DNA from: Pseudomonas hamedanensis
GTDB taxonomy: Bacteria > Pseudomonadota > Gammaproteobacteria > Pseudomonadales > Pseudomonadaceae
DNA: 64,000 bases
Reading direction: 5' to 3'
Assembly: GCF_014268595.2 (NCBI RefSeq)
Contig: NZ_CP077091.1
Location: forward strand, 3,312,001-3,376,000
Part shown: positions 49,801 to 57,633 of the stretch, one piece after another
How positions within the stretch are numbered: the stretch's first letter is position 1
Layout: each line of letters begins with the position of its first letter
Translations under genes and position numbers: made by a program
Notes under the pieces: generated by a model
The model's database searches: none
What the model was told of the DNA's origin: nothing
The model's input: only the letters and a program-made list of their open reading frames with translations

Positions 49801-51498
49801 CTGCCGGGTCTCTTCGACACTGAGCATCTGCAGGCTCAAGGCAGCCTGCTGACGACTCCAGTGCAAACTTTGAACGTGCAACGGGTCGAGCCGCGACAAG
49901 GCTTCGTGGGCGACATACCGGGCATGCAGCACGCAATCGTCGGGGAAAATCGGCCTCCCGTTGCTGTCGAGGGGATAGAGCGTGCCCAGCCTCAGCGAAG
50001 CGATGTCTCCCGCCAGCGGTTCGGTCGCAACAAACCCTTCTGGAGTCTGAAAGACATAGCCGACGCGCTGACGCTCGCGGCGCTCGCCGATCTGTTCGTG
50101 GGCATACCGCGCGGCATCGTCCGCCGATAAAAATGAGCGACTCAGCACCGGCCAGTGAAAGTCCGCGTATGGCGTCCAGTCGAGGTCGACCCGACCGAGC
50201 CGCGCCCACAGCGGGCTACCCCGGAGCACCTCAACGGTACCTGCGAGGACCAGCATCGCGACAAATTCGCGCGGACGCAGGGCGCCGCTCGCAAGTTTCG
50301 CCTGCACGCCGCCATCGCCAATCGTTCCGTCGGCCTGGGCAACACTCAGCGCCGCTTCGATCGGGCTGCCGCTGAAGGTGTATTTCAGCATCGCGGCGTC
50401 CTTTGTCTGCAAGTACAACGACAACGGTTCGCCGGGGGCAGACAGTTGCCGGCTTTTGCCATGGCAGGCGACGGCCCAGGCGATTGCCTGTGGCGTGAAG
50501 AAACTCTCGTATAACCACGGTTGGGTGGCAGGTAATTGCGCGCGGGGCGGTCCGGATGCGTCATAAAAACCCTCCAGCGCGTAACCGTCCGGAAGCTTCA
50601 GCTGACCACCCTCGCCGGGCGGAAACAACCGCGCAGGGTCCCACGCCGCCAGTCCTGCCGGGCGCGCCAGCGTCGCCACGAACGCCTTGCCTGTAAGGTC
50701 CCTCAGCAGCAGGCCTGAAGTCTGCGCGCCTTTAAGTTTCAAGGCAGCCAGCACGGCGCGTTCGGCAGTGGAACAGACGCGGGTCATCAATGGCATTTCG
50801 CGCACCACGCCTTGGGCAAAGGCTTTGCCCCGCTGCCAATTACGTGGCACAACGCCGACGGAGTTACCCCAATCAGCATTGGAAACGACCACCTTGAGTT
50901 CACCGACAGTGGCAAACTTTCTGATGATGCTTGGCACGTCATAGGTCCCGTGCGGATGGCCGGGGGGCGAACCCGCGTCGTGCCAGCTGTAATAGTTGAA
51001 TTCTTCCTCCGAACCGCTGGGCGAATACTTCAGCAAGGTGCCATCGGGGCCAGACAGATAAACGCTGGGGAAGACCTCCTGATTAGCCACATCGCCAATG
51101 AAATCCTCACTGGAGAAGAAGTTGATGAACAGCCGCAGGTTCATTTCATCCAGATCCGGATAAAGCTTGCGAAAGACTCCATGGCGAGGCGGATGGCTGT
51201 GAATGTTGGCTGCGAAGCTGTAGCCCTTGGGTGGCACCAGCAAGCTCGACGCATCGAGTTCGATAATCGTGGTCAGGTCGAAGCTGCTGACATCGCCAGC
51301 AATGGGTGAAGTGGCAACGAACTTACCGTCCGGACGCTGCAGAATCACACTTCCATATTCTCTGTCCGCCTGGAGCGGAACACGCAAATGAACCCAATAA
51401 GCAGCATCCTCTTGCGTAAGGAACGCTGGACTTAAAGGTGGGAGTTTTTTTGTCGCGGAACCCGCCGCACGGCCAGACCGGCCCGACACATCATTCAT
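46810..51498 (-). CDS. Giant protein of seven tandem DUF4329-like modules
   Basis: A 1562-residue protein with no signal peptide or membrane segment. Seven modules of about 200 residues repeat at roughly 25-221, 238-441, 453-653, 672-879, 891-1095, 1117-1317 and 1337-1543. Each tends to start F-x(2-3)-(A/P)DDAARYAH, continue with a YG-V-L strand and DG-x-(F/Y)VA(T)-x-P, then a DG-x-LLKY strand, and end G-x-L-x-V-x(5-6)-W-x(5-7)-W. Module 1 has an intact H100-S-H102-P motif (ANIHSHPPRHG), resembling the histidine pair of DUF4329 or JAB-like domains; the other modules have lost it. Family naming is from memory. Possible roles are a secreted effector with one active unit and six binding units, or a structural adhesin-like protein. 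Start ATG follows AGGA at seven bases. Confidence 0.6.
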   Translation of the reverse strand: MNDVSGRSGRAAGSATKKLPPLSPAFLTQEDAAYWVHLRVPLQADREYGSVILQRPDGKFVATSPIAGDVSSFDLTTIIELDASSLLVPPKGYSFAANIHSHPPRHGVFRKLYPDLDEMNLRLFINFFSSEDFIGDVANQEVFPSVYLSGPDGTLLKYSPSGSEEEFNYYSWHDAGSPPGHPHGTYDVPSIIRKFATVGELKVVVSNADWGNSVGVVPRNWQRGKAFAQGVVREMPLMTRVCSTAERAVLAALKLKGAQTSGLLLRDLTGKAFVATLARPAGLAAWDPARLFPPGEGGQLKLPDGYALEGFYDASGPPRAQLPATQPWLYESFFTPQAIAWAVACHGKSRQLSAPGEPLSLYLQTKDAAMLKYTFSGSPIEAALSVAQADGTIGDGGVQAKLASGALRPREFVAMLVLAGTVEVLRGSPLWARLGRVDLDWTPYADFHWPVLSRSFLSADDAARYAHEQIGERRERQRVGYVFQTPEGFVATEPLAGDIASLRLGTLYPLDSNGRPIFPDDCVLHARYVAHEALSRLDPLHVQSLHWSRQQAALSLQMLSVEETRQVLLDNIALYVSGAPNSLISYQPSATALARDLSSRLGTPEQPGALAAGLDNGTVLPEALIREQAAAARMTTLLDNTLWGGRGQIAATWSAPLLTAVSTLRRPEPVSFGAMFSSADDAALDRYAHDTRLQDQARPWFGFILKHDSREAYIASELVPVSDQRNNVFQLQAVFGVQRTPPWYQYPQGFHLHACFYSRQRVKLPANAADAWLAQHFIAPDDLAISVYYARRRSLAPLATAALYISTHDGALLKYVKHSTSTLFDDDSPLLRLDTLKRNLVQGLMQAEDFVRVVGSSGELTVMRTSRCWDRAGLVTTDWQPSAYPQRRELTPVFQSADDAAVYAKGLIPGMTQRPYGGVILKRTDGLYVATTPIEISREDFDIGEIYPEENPALGSFPAGCRVIARYRSRVARELSVLLSSVEKQIYANMLSVHTLYSVFVHLRDRHLSEYLFAPDGAVIRYEPGLWDQLFIDFLFTLAEYQAVPESFDAKKIKQCIHSGELLPSAWVDALAKTGHLNVVVGSLLWGLPGTVSEWPTSSISLPPPSGYSKATSAPACSPAFVQADAAARYVHEALLSRDTQTFGFISCSPQGLYIASLPVEVQKSALALDRVFEQGKLTEGFALYGIYLRSALPALGAPNDDLQYFCFPLSDVQRACAQANTPQGYRPIYFSCADGALLRLQLHAFEPGEFHDRFGQIELRPNAFVSMEQAAIDERDIADGTFKFADYVRRMAHAGQLDVIETSAYWSRHGQVAQDWQPRQVDVRAEQRWRDHPVPALGPIFHHPDDAARYAHQRTDDAVVDTGYEGAVLAQQSSSRFVPLEPMVYVVGEENPLVRIVRTGADSAVSWRNPAPRYPAGYALMATHQFHVSGNTLLVPDADQVYANFASPALVLAHTHEPVEKGLGIRDYYYSTPHGVLLKYTPVYSQAEKNLLSTRAVTFEGGRWVSRLSPGEFLARLMELGDFRVLVAGHYWHQTGRMGNTWRTRRQQSPTPGPVRLRDEL

Positions 51499-51636
51499 AA
51501 GACATCCTGCGCAAAAGAGATCGGCATAAACATCGAATGAGTGTCTGCCCGTCCCGCGCGCAGCCTGCGGTACATGTTTATCGTTTCTGTATCGATTTGC
51601 GCGCCTGCGACCGGCGCCCCAATCTGGCGCACCCTA

Positions 51637-51673
51637 CTGCACCAGCGCGCCCGCAATGTTCGTTGCTGGTGCG
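51637..51673. promoter_or_regulatory. Candidate NtrC-like enhancer sites upstream of urtA
   Basis: TGCACCAGC (from 51638) and GCTGGTGCG (to 51673) are inverted half-sites resembling the NtrC consensus TGCACC-N5-GGTGCA, though spaced more widely than usual; another GCACC lies at 51629-51633. They sit 55-90 bases upstream of a sigma-54-like promoter, a fitting position for an enhancer. Confidence 0.4.
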
Positions 51674-51725
51674 CACCCTCTGCGCGCAACCGCTCTAAAA
51701 CGACATTTTGCTGCCTGGACCCGAC

Positions 51726-51743
51726 CGGGCACAGCCCTTGCAA
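51726..51743 (+). promoter_or_regulatory. Sigma-54-type (-24/-12) promoter of urtA
   Basis: GGGCAC (51727-51732), five bases, then TTGC (51738-51741) followed by A matches the TGGCAC-N5-TTGCA pattern, with the essential GG and GC correctly spaced. It ends about 64 bases before the urtA ATG. Together with NtrC-like half-sites upstream it suggests induction of urea uptake under nitrogen limitation. Confidence 0.65.
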
Positions 51744-51806
51744 AACAGCCCTTCAGTCGTCCGCCTCTGCCAACCAGAAAAATTAAATGTTCACGGAGAT
51801 CGCACA

Positions 51807-53072
51807 ATGAAGCGTCGCAGTTTGATCAAGGCTTTCACACTCTCGGCAAGCATTGCCGCGATGGGCATGACCTGGACTGTTCAGGCGGCCGAAACCATCA
51901 AGGTGGGAATTCTGCATTCGTTGTCCGGGACCATGGCGATCTCCGAAACATCGCTCAAGGACATGGCGCTGATGACCATCGACGAGATCAATGCCAAGGG
52001 CGGCGTCAATGGCAAGCAACTCGAAGCCGTCGTGGTCGATCCAGCGTCGAACTGGCCGCTGTTCGCGGAAAAGGGCCGGCAACTGCTGACCCAGGACAAG
52101 GTGGCGGTGGTGTTCGGTTGCTGGACCTCGGTGTCGCGCAAGTCGGTGCTGCCAGTGTTTGAAGAACTCAACGGCCTGCTGTTCTACCCGGTGCAGTACG
52201 AAGGCGAAGAGATGTCGCCGAACGTCTTTTACACCGGCGCCGCGCCAAACCAGCAAGCGATCCCGGCGGTTGAATACCTGATGAGCGAAGAAGGCGGCAG
52301 CGCCAAGCGCTACTTCCTGCTCGGCACCGACTACGTCTATCCGCGTACCACCAACAAGATTTTGCGCTCGTTCCTGCATTCCAAAGGCGTGGCCGACAAA
52401 GACATCGAAGAGGTTTACACACCGTTCGGTCACAGCGACTACCAGACCATCGTTGCCAACATCAAAAAGTTCTCCGCCGGGGGCAAGACCGCCGTTATTT
52501 CTACGGTCAACGGCGATTCCAACGTGCCGTTCTATAAAGAGCTGGCCAACCAGGGCCTGAAGGCCACCGACGTACCGGTGGTGGCGTTCTCGGTCGGCGA
52601 AGAAGAACTGCGCGGCATCGACACCAAACCACTGGTGGGCAACCTCGCGGCGTGGAACTACTTCGAGTCGGTGGAAAATCCAGCGAACAAGAAATTCGTC
52701 GCCGACTGGAAAGCCTACGCCAAGAAACACAACCTGCCGGGCGCCGACAAAGCGGTGACCAACGACCCGATGGAAGCCACTTACGTCGGTATCCACATGT
52801 GGGCGCAGGCGGTCGAGAAAGCCAAGTCCACTGACGTCGACAAGGTTCGTGAAGCGCTGGCCGGGCAGACGTTTGCCGCACCGTCGGGCTACACCCTGAC
52901 CATGGACAAGACCAACCACCACTTGCACAAGCCGGTGATGATCGGCGAGATCCAGAGCGACGGTCAGTTCAACGTGGTCTGGCAGACCGAAGGCCCGATT
53001 CGCGCCCAACCGTGGAGCCCGTTCATTCAGGGCAACGACAAAAAGCCGGATTATGCGGTGAAGAGCAACTGA
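51807..53072 (+). CDS. urtA: Urea ABC transporter, substrate-binding protein
   Basis: A 421-residue periplasmic binding protein of the branched-chain amino acid type, specialised for urea. The signal MKRRSLIKAFTLSASIAAMG contains RRSLIK, compatible with Tat export, though Sec is possible. The mature part starts ETIKVGILHSLSGTMAISETS, with ASNWPLFAEKGRQLLTQDKV, VFGCWTSVSRKSVLPVFEE, and LFYPVQYEGEEMSPNVFYTGA, typical of UrtA. The ATG follows GGAGA. It leads urtABCDE and is preceded by a sigma-54-like promoter. Confidence 0.97.
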   Translation: MKRRSLIKAFTLSASIAAMGMTWTVQAAETIKVGILHSLSGTMAISETSLKDMALMTIDEINAKGGVNGKQLEAVVVDPASNWPLFAEKGRQLLTQDKVAVVFGCWTSVSRKSVLPVFEELNGLLFYPVQYEGEEMSPNVFYTGAAPNQQAIPAVEYLMSEEGGSAKRYFLLGTDYVYPRTTNKILRSFLHSKGVADKDIEEVYTPFGHSDYQTIVANIKKFSAGGKTAVISTVNGDSNVPFYKELANQGLKATDVPVVAFSVGEEELRGIDTKPLVGNLAAWNYFESVENPANKKFVADWKAYAKKHNLPGADKAVTNDPMEATYVGIHMWAQAVEKAKSTDVDKVREALAGQTFAAPSGYTLTMDKTNHHLHKPVMIGEIQSDGQFNVVWQTEGPIRAQPWSPFIQGNDKKPDYAVKSN

Positions 53073-53120
53073 GTCACCGGGTGTCAGTCTTGCGCCTGGC
53101 GTGAGGCTGATGCAATTCCC

Positions 53121-53284
53121 AGTGGGAGCGAGCTTTTGTGGTGAGGGGATTTATCCCCGATGGGTTGCGAAGCAGCCCCAGCACCATCAGTGGCGGTGTA
53201 TCAGTTCGATCGCGTCGACCGATATCGCGACTGCTTCGCAGCCGAACGGGGATAAATCCCCTCGCCACAAAGGCTCGCTCCCAT
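53121..53284. repeat. Long intergenic inverted repeat between urtA and urtB
   Basis: The left part (GTGGGAGCGAGC, then GGTGAGGGGATTTATCCCC) and right part (GGGGATAAATCCCCTCGCC, then GGCTCGCTCCCA) are inverted copies enclosing CGAAGCAG ... CTGCTTCGCA-like arms. This is a second repeat family, distinct from the TAGGAGTGAGCCTGCTCGCG REPINs. Confidence 0.88.
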
Positions 53285-53309
53285 AATGTCCGCGTCAAGG
53301 CGACTGACT

Positions 53310-54812
53310 ATGCCCACTGCCCTTTACCGATTTATCTGCGTCCTCGCACTTTTGCTGCCGATGTTGGCCCACGCCGGCGACGCCGAAGACTTCGTCGCGG
53401 CCAATCCCATGCAGCAGGCCAAGCTGCTGGAAGCCTGGGCTGCGCAGCCCGATCCGGCGCGTATCGAATTGCTCAACGCCCTGCAGCAAGGCGAGCTGAG
53501 CATCGACGGCCAAACCAAAACCCTGCGCCTGAACAATCGCCTGCGAGGTCTGATCGACACCGCCATGGCCAGCCACCAATTGCTCGCCGCCGACGCCAAA
53601 CTCCGTCTGAGCGCCGCGCAGCAATTGCAGAAAAGCGCAAAACCGGCACAGCTGAAATTTCTCGACCAGCAACTCGCCGCCGAGAAAGACGCAAGCGTTC
53701 ACGCCGCCCTGAGTCTGGCGCTGGCCAATCTGCAATTGGTCGACAGCGACCCGGCAGTGCGTCTCGCCGCCGTGCGTCTACTCGGCGAAACCGGCGACCC
53801 GCTGGCGCGCACGCGCCTGGAAGGTCTGCTCCAACCCGGTGTTGAAAGCGATGCCGGCGTGCGCACGGCCGCCGAAACCAGCCTCGCCCAGGTCAAGCGC
53901 AAATTGCTGATCGGCGAAGTGCTCGGCCAAGCGTTCAGCGGCATGTCACTCGGTTCGATTCTGCTACTCGCCGCCCTCGGTCTGGCGATCACCTTCGGCC
54001 TGCTCGGGGTGATCAACATGGCCCACGGCGAAATGCTGATGCTCGGCGCCTACTCGACTTACGTGGTGCAGTTGATGTTCCAGCGTTACGCCCCGCAAGC
54101 CATCGAGTTCTATCCGCTGGTCGCACTGCCGGTGGCGTTTTTCGTTACCGCCGCGATCGGCATGGCACTGGAACGCACGGTGATTCGCCACCTCTACGGT
54201 CGCCCGCTGGAAACCCTGCTTGCCACTTGGGGCATCAGCCTGATGCTGATTCAACTGGTGCGTTTGCTGTTCGGCGCGCAGAACGTTGAAGTCGCCAACC
54301 CGGCGTGGCTGTCCGGCGGCATTCAAGTGCTGCCAAACCTGGTGCTGCCGTACAACCGCATCGTCATCATCGCTTTCGCGCTATTCGTCGTCGTGCTGAC
54401 CTGGCTGCTGCTGAACAAGACCCGCCTGGGTCTCAACGTGCGCGCCGTCACCCAGAACCGCAACATGGCCGCCTGCTGCGGCGTGCCGACGGGGCGGGTC
54501 GACATGCTCGCCTTCGGCCTCGGTTCGGGCATCGCCGGCCTCGGTGGTGTCGCACTGAGCCAGATCGGCAACGTCGGCCCCGACCTCGGTCAGAGCTACA
54601 TCATCGACTCGTTCCTGGTGGTGGTACTCGGCGGCGTCGGCCAACTGGCGGGCAGCGTGCTCGCCGCGTTTGGCTTAGGGATCGCCAACAAGATTCTCGA
54701 ACCGCAGATCGGTGCGGTGCTCGGCAAGATCCTGATCCTCGCGCTGATCATTCTGTTTATCCAGAAACGTCCGCAAGGCCTCTTCGCACTGAAAGGACGG
54801 GTGATCGACTGA
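53310..54812 (+). CDS. urtB: Urea ABC transporter permease UrtB
   Basis: A 500-residue permease. It begins with a signal-like helix (FICVLALLLPMLAHAG) and about 190 residues of mostly helical HEAT-like sequence before the LivH-type membrane core (GSILLLAALGLAITFGLLGVINMAHGEMLMLGAY). This long N-terminal extension is characteristic of UrtB. The core has about eight helices and ends FIQKRPQGLFALKGRVID. The ATG at 53310 with AAGG upstream is preferred over one at 53286. Stop overlaps the urtC start by one base. Confidence 0.95.
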   Translation: MPTALYRFICVLALLLPMLAHAGDAEDFVAANPMQQAKLLEAWAAQPDPARIELLNALQQGELSIDGQTKTLRLNNRLRGLIDTAMASHQLLAADAKLRLSAAQQLQKSAKPAQLKFLDQQLAAEKDASVHAALSLALANLQLVDSDPAVRLAAVRLLGETGDPLARTRLEGLLQPGVESDAGVRTAAETSLAQVKRKLLIGEVLGQAFSGMSLGSILLLAALGLAITFGLLGVINMAHGEMLMLGAYSTYVVQLMFQRYAPQAIEFYPLVALPVAFFVTAAIGMALERTVIRHLYGRPLETLLATWGISLMLIQLVRLLFGAQNVEVANPAWLSGGIQVLPNLVLPYNRIVIIAFALFVVVLTWLLLNKTRLGLNVRAVTQNRNMAACCGVPTGRVDMLAFGLGSGIAGLGGVALSQIGNVGPDLGQSYIIDSFLVVVLGGVGQLAGSVLAAFGLGIANKILEPQIGAVLGKILILALIILFIQKRPQGLFALKGRVID

Positions 54813-55891
54813 TGAACCAGCCTCTACTTGTCACCGCCACACAAAAGGCCGGGCCGAAAGTCACGTTTGCCATCGGTGGCGTAGTCCTCGCGTTGCTGAT
54901 CGTCTTGCCGTTGCTGTCGCTGCTCACGCCGGACCATGCCCTGCACGTTTCGGCTTATACCCTGACGCTCGTGGGCAAGATTCTCTGCTACGCCATCGTC
55001 GCCCTGGCGCTGGATCTGGTCTGGGGTTACGCCGGTCTGCTGTCGCTGGGCCACGGTCTGTTCTTCGCCCTCGGCGGCTACGCGATGGGCATGTACCTGA
55101 TGCGCCAGGCTGCTGGGGATGGCTTGCCGGCGTTCATGACCTTTTTGTCGTGGAGCGAACTGCCGTGGTACTGGACCGGCACCAGCAGTTTCCTCTGGGC
55201 GATGTGCCTGGTGGTGCTGGCGCCGGGTCTGCTGGCGCTGGTGTTCGGTTTCTTCGCCTTCCGTTCGCGGATCAAAGGCGTGTATTTCTCGATCATGACC
55301 CAGGCCCTGACGTTCGCCGGCATGCTTCTGTTTTTCCGCAACGAGACCGGGTTTGGCGGCAATAACGGCTTTACCAATTTCCGTACGATTCTCGGTTTCG
55401 GCATCACTGAACCGGGCACCCGTGCGGTGTTGTTTCTGGCCACTGTGCTGTTGCTGGTGGCCAGCCTGTTCATTGGCTGGCGACTGGCGCAAAGCAAATT
55501 CGGGCGAGTGCTGACGGCGCTGCGTGATGCGGAAAACCGCCTGATGTTCTGCGGCTACGACCCGCGCGGTTTCAAGCTGTTTGTCTGGGTGTTGAGTGCG
55601 GTGTTGTGCGGTCTCGCCGGTGCGTTGTACGTGCCGCAAGTGGGCATCATCAACCCCAGCGAAATGTCGCCGACCAACTCCATCGAAGCGGCGGTGTGGG
55701 TCGCCCTCGGCGGGCGCGGCACTCTGATCGGCCCGCTGCTCGGCGCCGGCGTGGTCAATGGCATGAAGAGCTGGTTCACCGTGGCCTTCCCCGAGTACTG
55801 GCTGTTCTTCCTCGGCGCGTTGTTCATCGTCGTGACGTTGTACCTGCCCAAAGGCGTGATCGGTCTGCTGAAAAAACGAGGTGAATCATGA
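54812..55891 (+). CDS. urtC: Urea ABC transporter permease UrtC
   Basis: A 359-residue LivM-type permease, partner of UrtB. Membrane helices include KVTFAIGGVVLALLIVLPLLSLL, LCYAIVALALDLVWGYAGLLSLGHGLFFALGGYAMG and VLFLATVLLLVASLFIGW. The cytoplasmic coupling segment LTALRDAENRLMFCGYDPRGFKLFVW and the closing YLPKGVIGLLKKRG are typical. It overlaps urtB by one base and urtD by four bases. A longer in-frame reading starting near 54305 would overlap urtB and is rejected. Confidence 0.96.
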   Translation: MNQPLLVTATQKAGPKVTFAIGGVVLALLIVLPLLSLLTPDHALHVSAYTLTLVGKILCYAIVALALDLVWGYAGLLSLGHGLFFALGGYAMGMYLMRQAAGDGLPAFMTFLSWSELPWYWTGTSSFLWAMCLVVLAPGLLALVFGFFAFRSRIKGVYFSIMTQALTFAGMLLFFRNETGFGGNNGFTNFRTILGFGITEPGTRAVLFLATVLLLVASLFIGWRLAQSKFGRVLTALRDAENRLMFCGYDPRGFKLFVWVLSAVLCGLAGALYVPQVGIINPSEMSPTNSIEAAVWVALGGRGTLIGPLLGAGVVNGMKSWFTVAFPEYWLFFLGALFIVVTLYLPKGVIGLLKKRGES

Positions 55892-56757
55892 GAGTGACAG
55901 CGAGTGCTGAATTCATGCTGGAACCGGCGTTCTTTCCCGTCGAGCCGAACAAGGACGAGGGCACCAGCCGCGACTCGATCGGCCTCGGCCAGCGCGTCGG
56001 CCCGGGCCTCGACACCCGCCACGGCACGATCCTCACACTGGAAGACATCAGCGTCAGCTTCGACGGCTTTCGTGCACTGAACAATCTTAATCTGTACATC
56101 GGTGTCGGCGAGCTGCGCTGCATCATCGGCCCCAACGGTGCCGGAAAAACCACCTTGATGGACGTCATCACCGGCAAGACCCGGCCCAGCCACGGCAAGG
56201 CCTGGTTCGGCGAAACCCTCGACCTGACACAGATGAGCGAAGTGCAGATCGCCCAGTCCGGGATTGGCCGCAAGTTTCAGAAGCCGACCGTGTTCGAAGC
56301 CTTGAGCGTGTTTGAAAACCTTGAACTGGCGCAGAAGACCGACAAATCGGTGTGGGCCAGTTTGCGCGCGCGTTTAAGCGGCGAGCAGAAGGACCGCATC
56401 AGCGAAGTGCTGGAGACGATTCGCCTGACCACCTCGGTCAATCGCCAGGCCGGGCTGTTGTCCCACGGGCAGAAGCAGTTTCTGGAGATCGGCATGCTGC
56501 TGATGCAGGACCCGCAACTGCTGTTGCTCGACGAGCCGGTAGCGGGCATGACCGATGCCGAAACCGAGTTTACTGCCGAGCTGTTCAAGTCGCTGGCGGG
56601 CAAACATTCGTTGATGGTGGTGGAGCATGACATGGGCTTCGTCGGCTCGATTGCCGACCACGTCACGGTGCTGCATCAGGGCAGCGTGTTGGCTGAAGGC
56701 TCGCTGGAGCAAGTGCAGGAAAACGAGCGGGTGATCGAGGTCTACCTCGGCCGCTGA
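55888..56757 (+). CDS. urtD: Urea ABC transporter ATP-binding protein UrtD
   Basis: A 289-residue ATPase of the LivG type. After a 45-residue non-conserved extension come LTLEDISVSFDGFRALNNLNLYI, Walker A GPNGAGKTT, LSHGQKQFLEIGM as signature motif, and Walker B LLLLDEPVAGMTDAE with the switch histidine in LMVVEHDMGFV. The N-terminal extension (MRVTASAEFMLEPAFFPVEP) precedes the usual UrtD start and may be poorly conserved. It is translationally coupled to urtC through ATGA. A repeat element separates it from urtE. Confidence 0.96.
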   Translation: MRVTASAEFMLEPAFFPVEPNKDEGTSRDSIGLGQRVGPGLDTRHGTILTLEDISVSFDGFRALNNLNLYIGVGELRCIIGPNGAGKTTLMDVITGKTRPSHGKAWFGETLDLTQMSEVQIAQSGIGRKFQKPTVFEALSVFENLELAQKTDKSVWASLRARLSGEQKDRISEVLETIRLTTSVNRQAGLLSHGQKQFLEIGMLLMQDPQLLLLDEPVAGMTDAETEFTAELFKSLAGKHSLMVVEHDMGFVGSIADHVTVLHQGSVLAEGSLEQVQENERVIEVYLGR

Positions 56758-56763
56758 AATTCA

Positions 56764-56873
56764 GATCGTTCCCACGCTCCGCGTGGGAATGCATCCCGTG
56801 ACGCTCTGCGTCACACAACGGCGGACGCAGAGCGTCCATGGCGGCATTCCCACGCAGAGCGTGGGAACGATCC
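56764..56873. repeat. Inverted repeat between urtD and urtE
   Basis: GATCGTTCCCACGCTCCGCG at the left and GCAGAGCGTGGGAACGATCC at the right are inverted copies, with an inner pair GACGCTCTGCGTC / GACGCAGAGCGTC. It is a third repeat family of this window, a GTTCCCACGC type, lying inside the transporter operon only about 17 bases before the urtE start. Confidence 0.9.
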
Positions 56874-56890
56874 CCGGGGAGAATCCATAC

Positions 56891-57589
56891 ATGCTGCAAG
56901 TCGACAAGCTGCACCAATACTACGGCGGTAGCCACATCCTGCGCGGCCTGAGCTTTGACGTGAAGGTCGGCGAAGTCACTTGCCTGCTCGGCCGTAACGG
57001 CGTGGGCAAGACCACCCTGCTCAAATGCCTGATGGGCCTGTTGCCGGCCAAGGAAGGTGCGGTGAGCTGGGAAGGTAAACCGATCACCTCGTTCAAGCCA
57101 CATCAGCGGGTTCACGCCGGCATCGCCTACGTGCCGCAGGGTCGGGAAATTTTCGGCCGCCTGACCGTGGAAGAAAATTTGTTGATGGGCCTGTCGCGTT
57201 TTCCCGGCTCCGAAGCCAAAGAAGTTCCAGCGTTCATCTACGAACTGTTCCCGGTGCTGCTACAAATGAAGCAGCGTCGTGGCGGCGATCTGTCCGGCGG
57301 TCAGCAACAGCAACTGGCGATCGGCCGAGCGCTGGCCAGCCGTCCGCGCTTGCTGATTCTTGATGAGCCCACCGAAGGCATTCAACCGTCGGTGATCAAG
57401 GAGATCGGCGCGGTGATCAAGCAACTCGCGGCACGGGGCGACATGGCGATTTTGCTGGTCGAGCAGTTCTACGATTTCGCCGCCGAACTGGCCGATCAAT
57501 ACCTGGTGATGTCTCGCGGTGAGATCGTCCAGCAGGGCCGCGGTGAAAATATGGAGGCCGAAGGTGTGCGCGGTCTGGTCACGATCTAA
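56891..57589 (+). CDS. urtE: Urea ABC transporter ATP-binding protein UrtE
   Basis: A 232-residue ATPase of the LivF type. Motifs: MLQVDKLHQYYGGSHILRGL, Walker A GRNGVGKTT, LSGGQQQQLAIGRALASRP signature, Walker B LLILDEPTEGIQPSV and the switch region ILLVEQFYDFAAELAD. Together with UrtD it powers uptake of urea through UrtB-UrtC. The ATG at 56891 follows GGGGAG. ureD begins about 45 bases after its stop. Confidence 0.97.
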   Translation: MLQVDKLHQYYGGSHILRGLSFDVKVGEVTCLLGRNGVGKTTLLKCLMGLLPAKEGAVSWEGKPITSFKPHQRVHAGIAYVPQGREIFGRLTVEENLLMGLSRFPGSEAKEVPAFIYELFPVLLQMKQRRGGDLSGGQQQQLAIGRALASRPRLLILDEPTEGIQPSVIKEIGAVIKQLAARGDMAILLVEQFYDFAAELADQYLVMSRGEIVQQGRGENMEAEGVRGLVTI

Positions 57590-57633
57590 CGCGGCGGTCT
57601 AATCTGTAGCTTCCTAACGATAATCACAAAACC

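Noticed and set aside
54305..54811. In-frame extension of urtC to a start inside urtB
   Set aside because: The added residues are R/P/A-rich out-of-frame urtB; the ATG at 54812 gives the family N-terminus.
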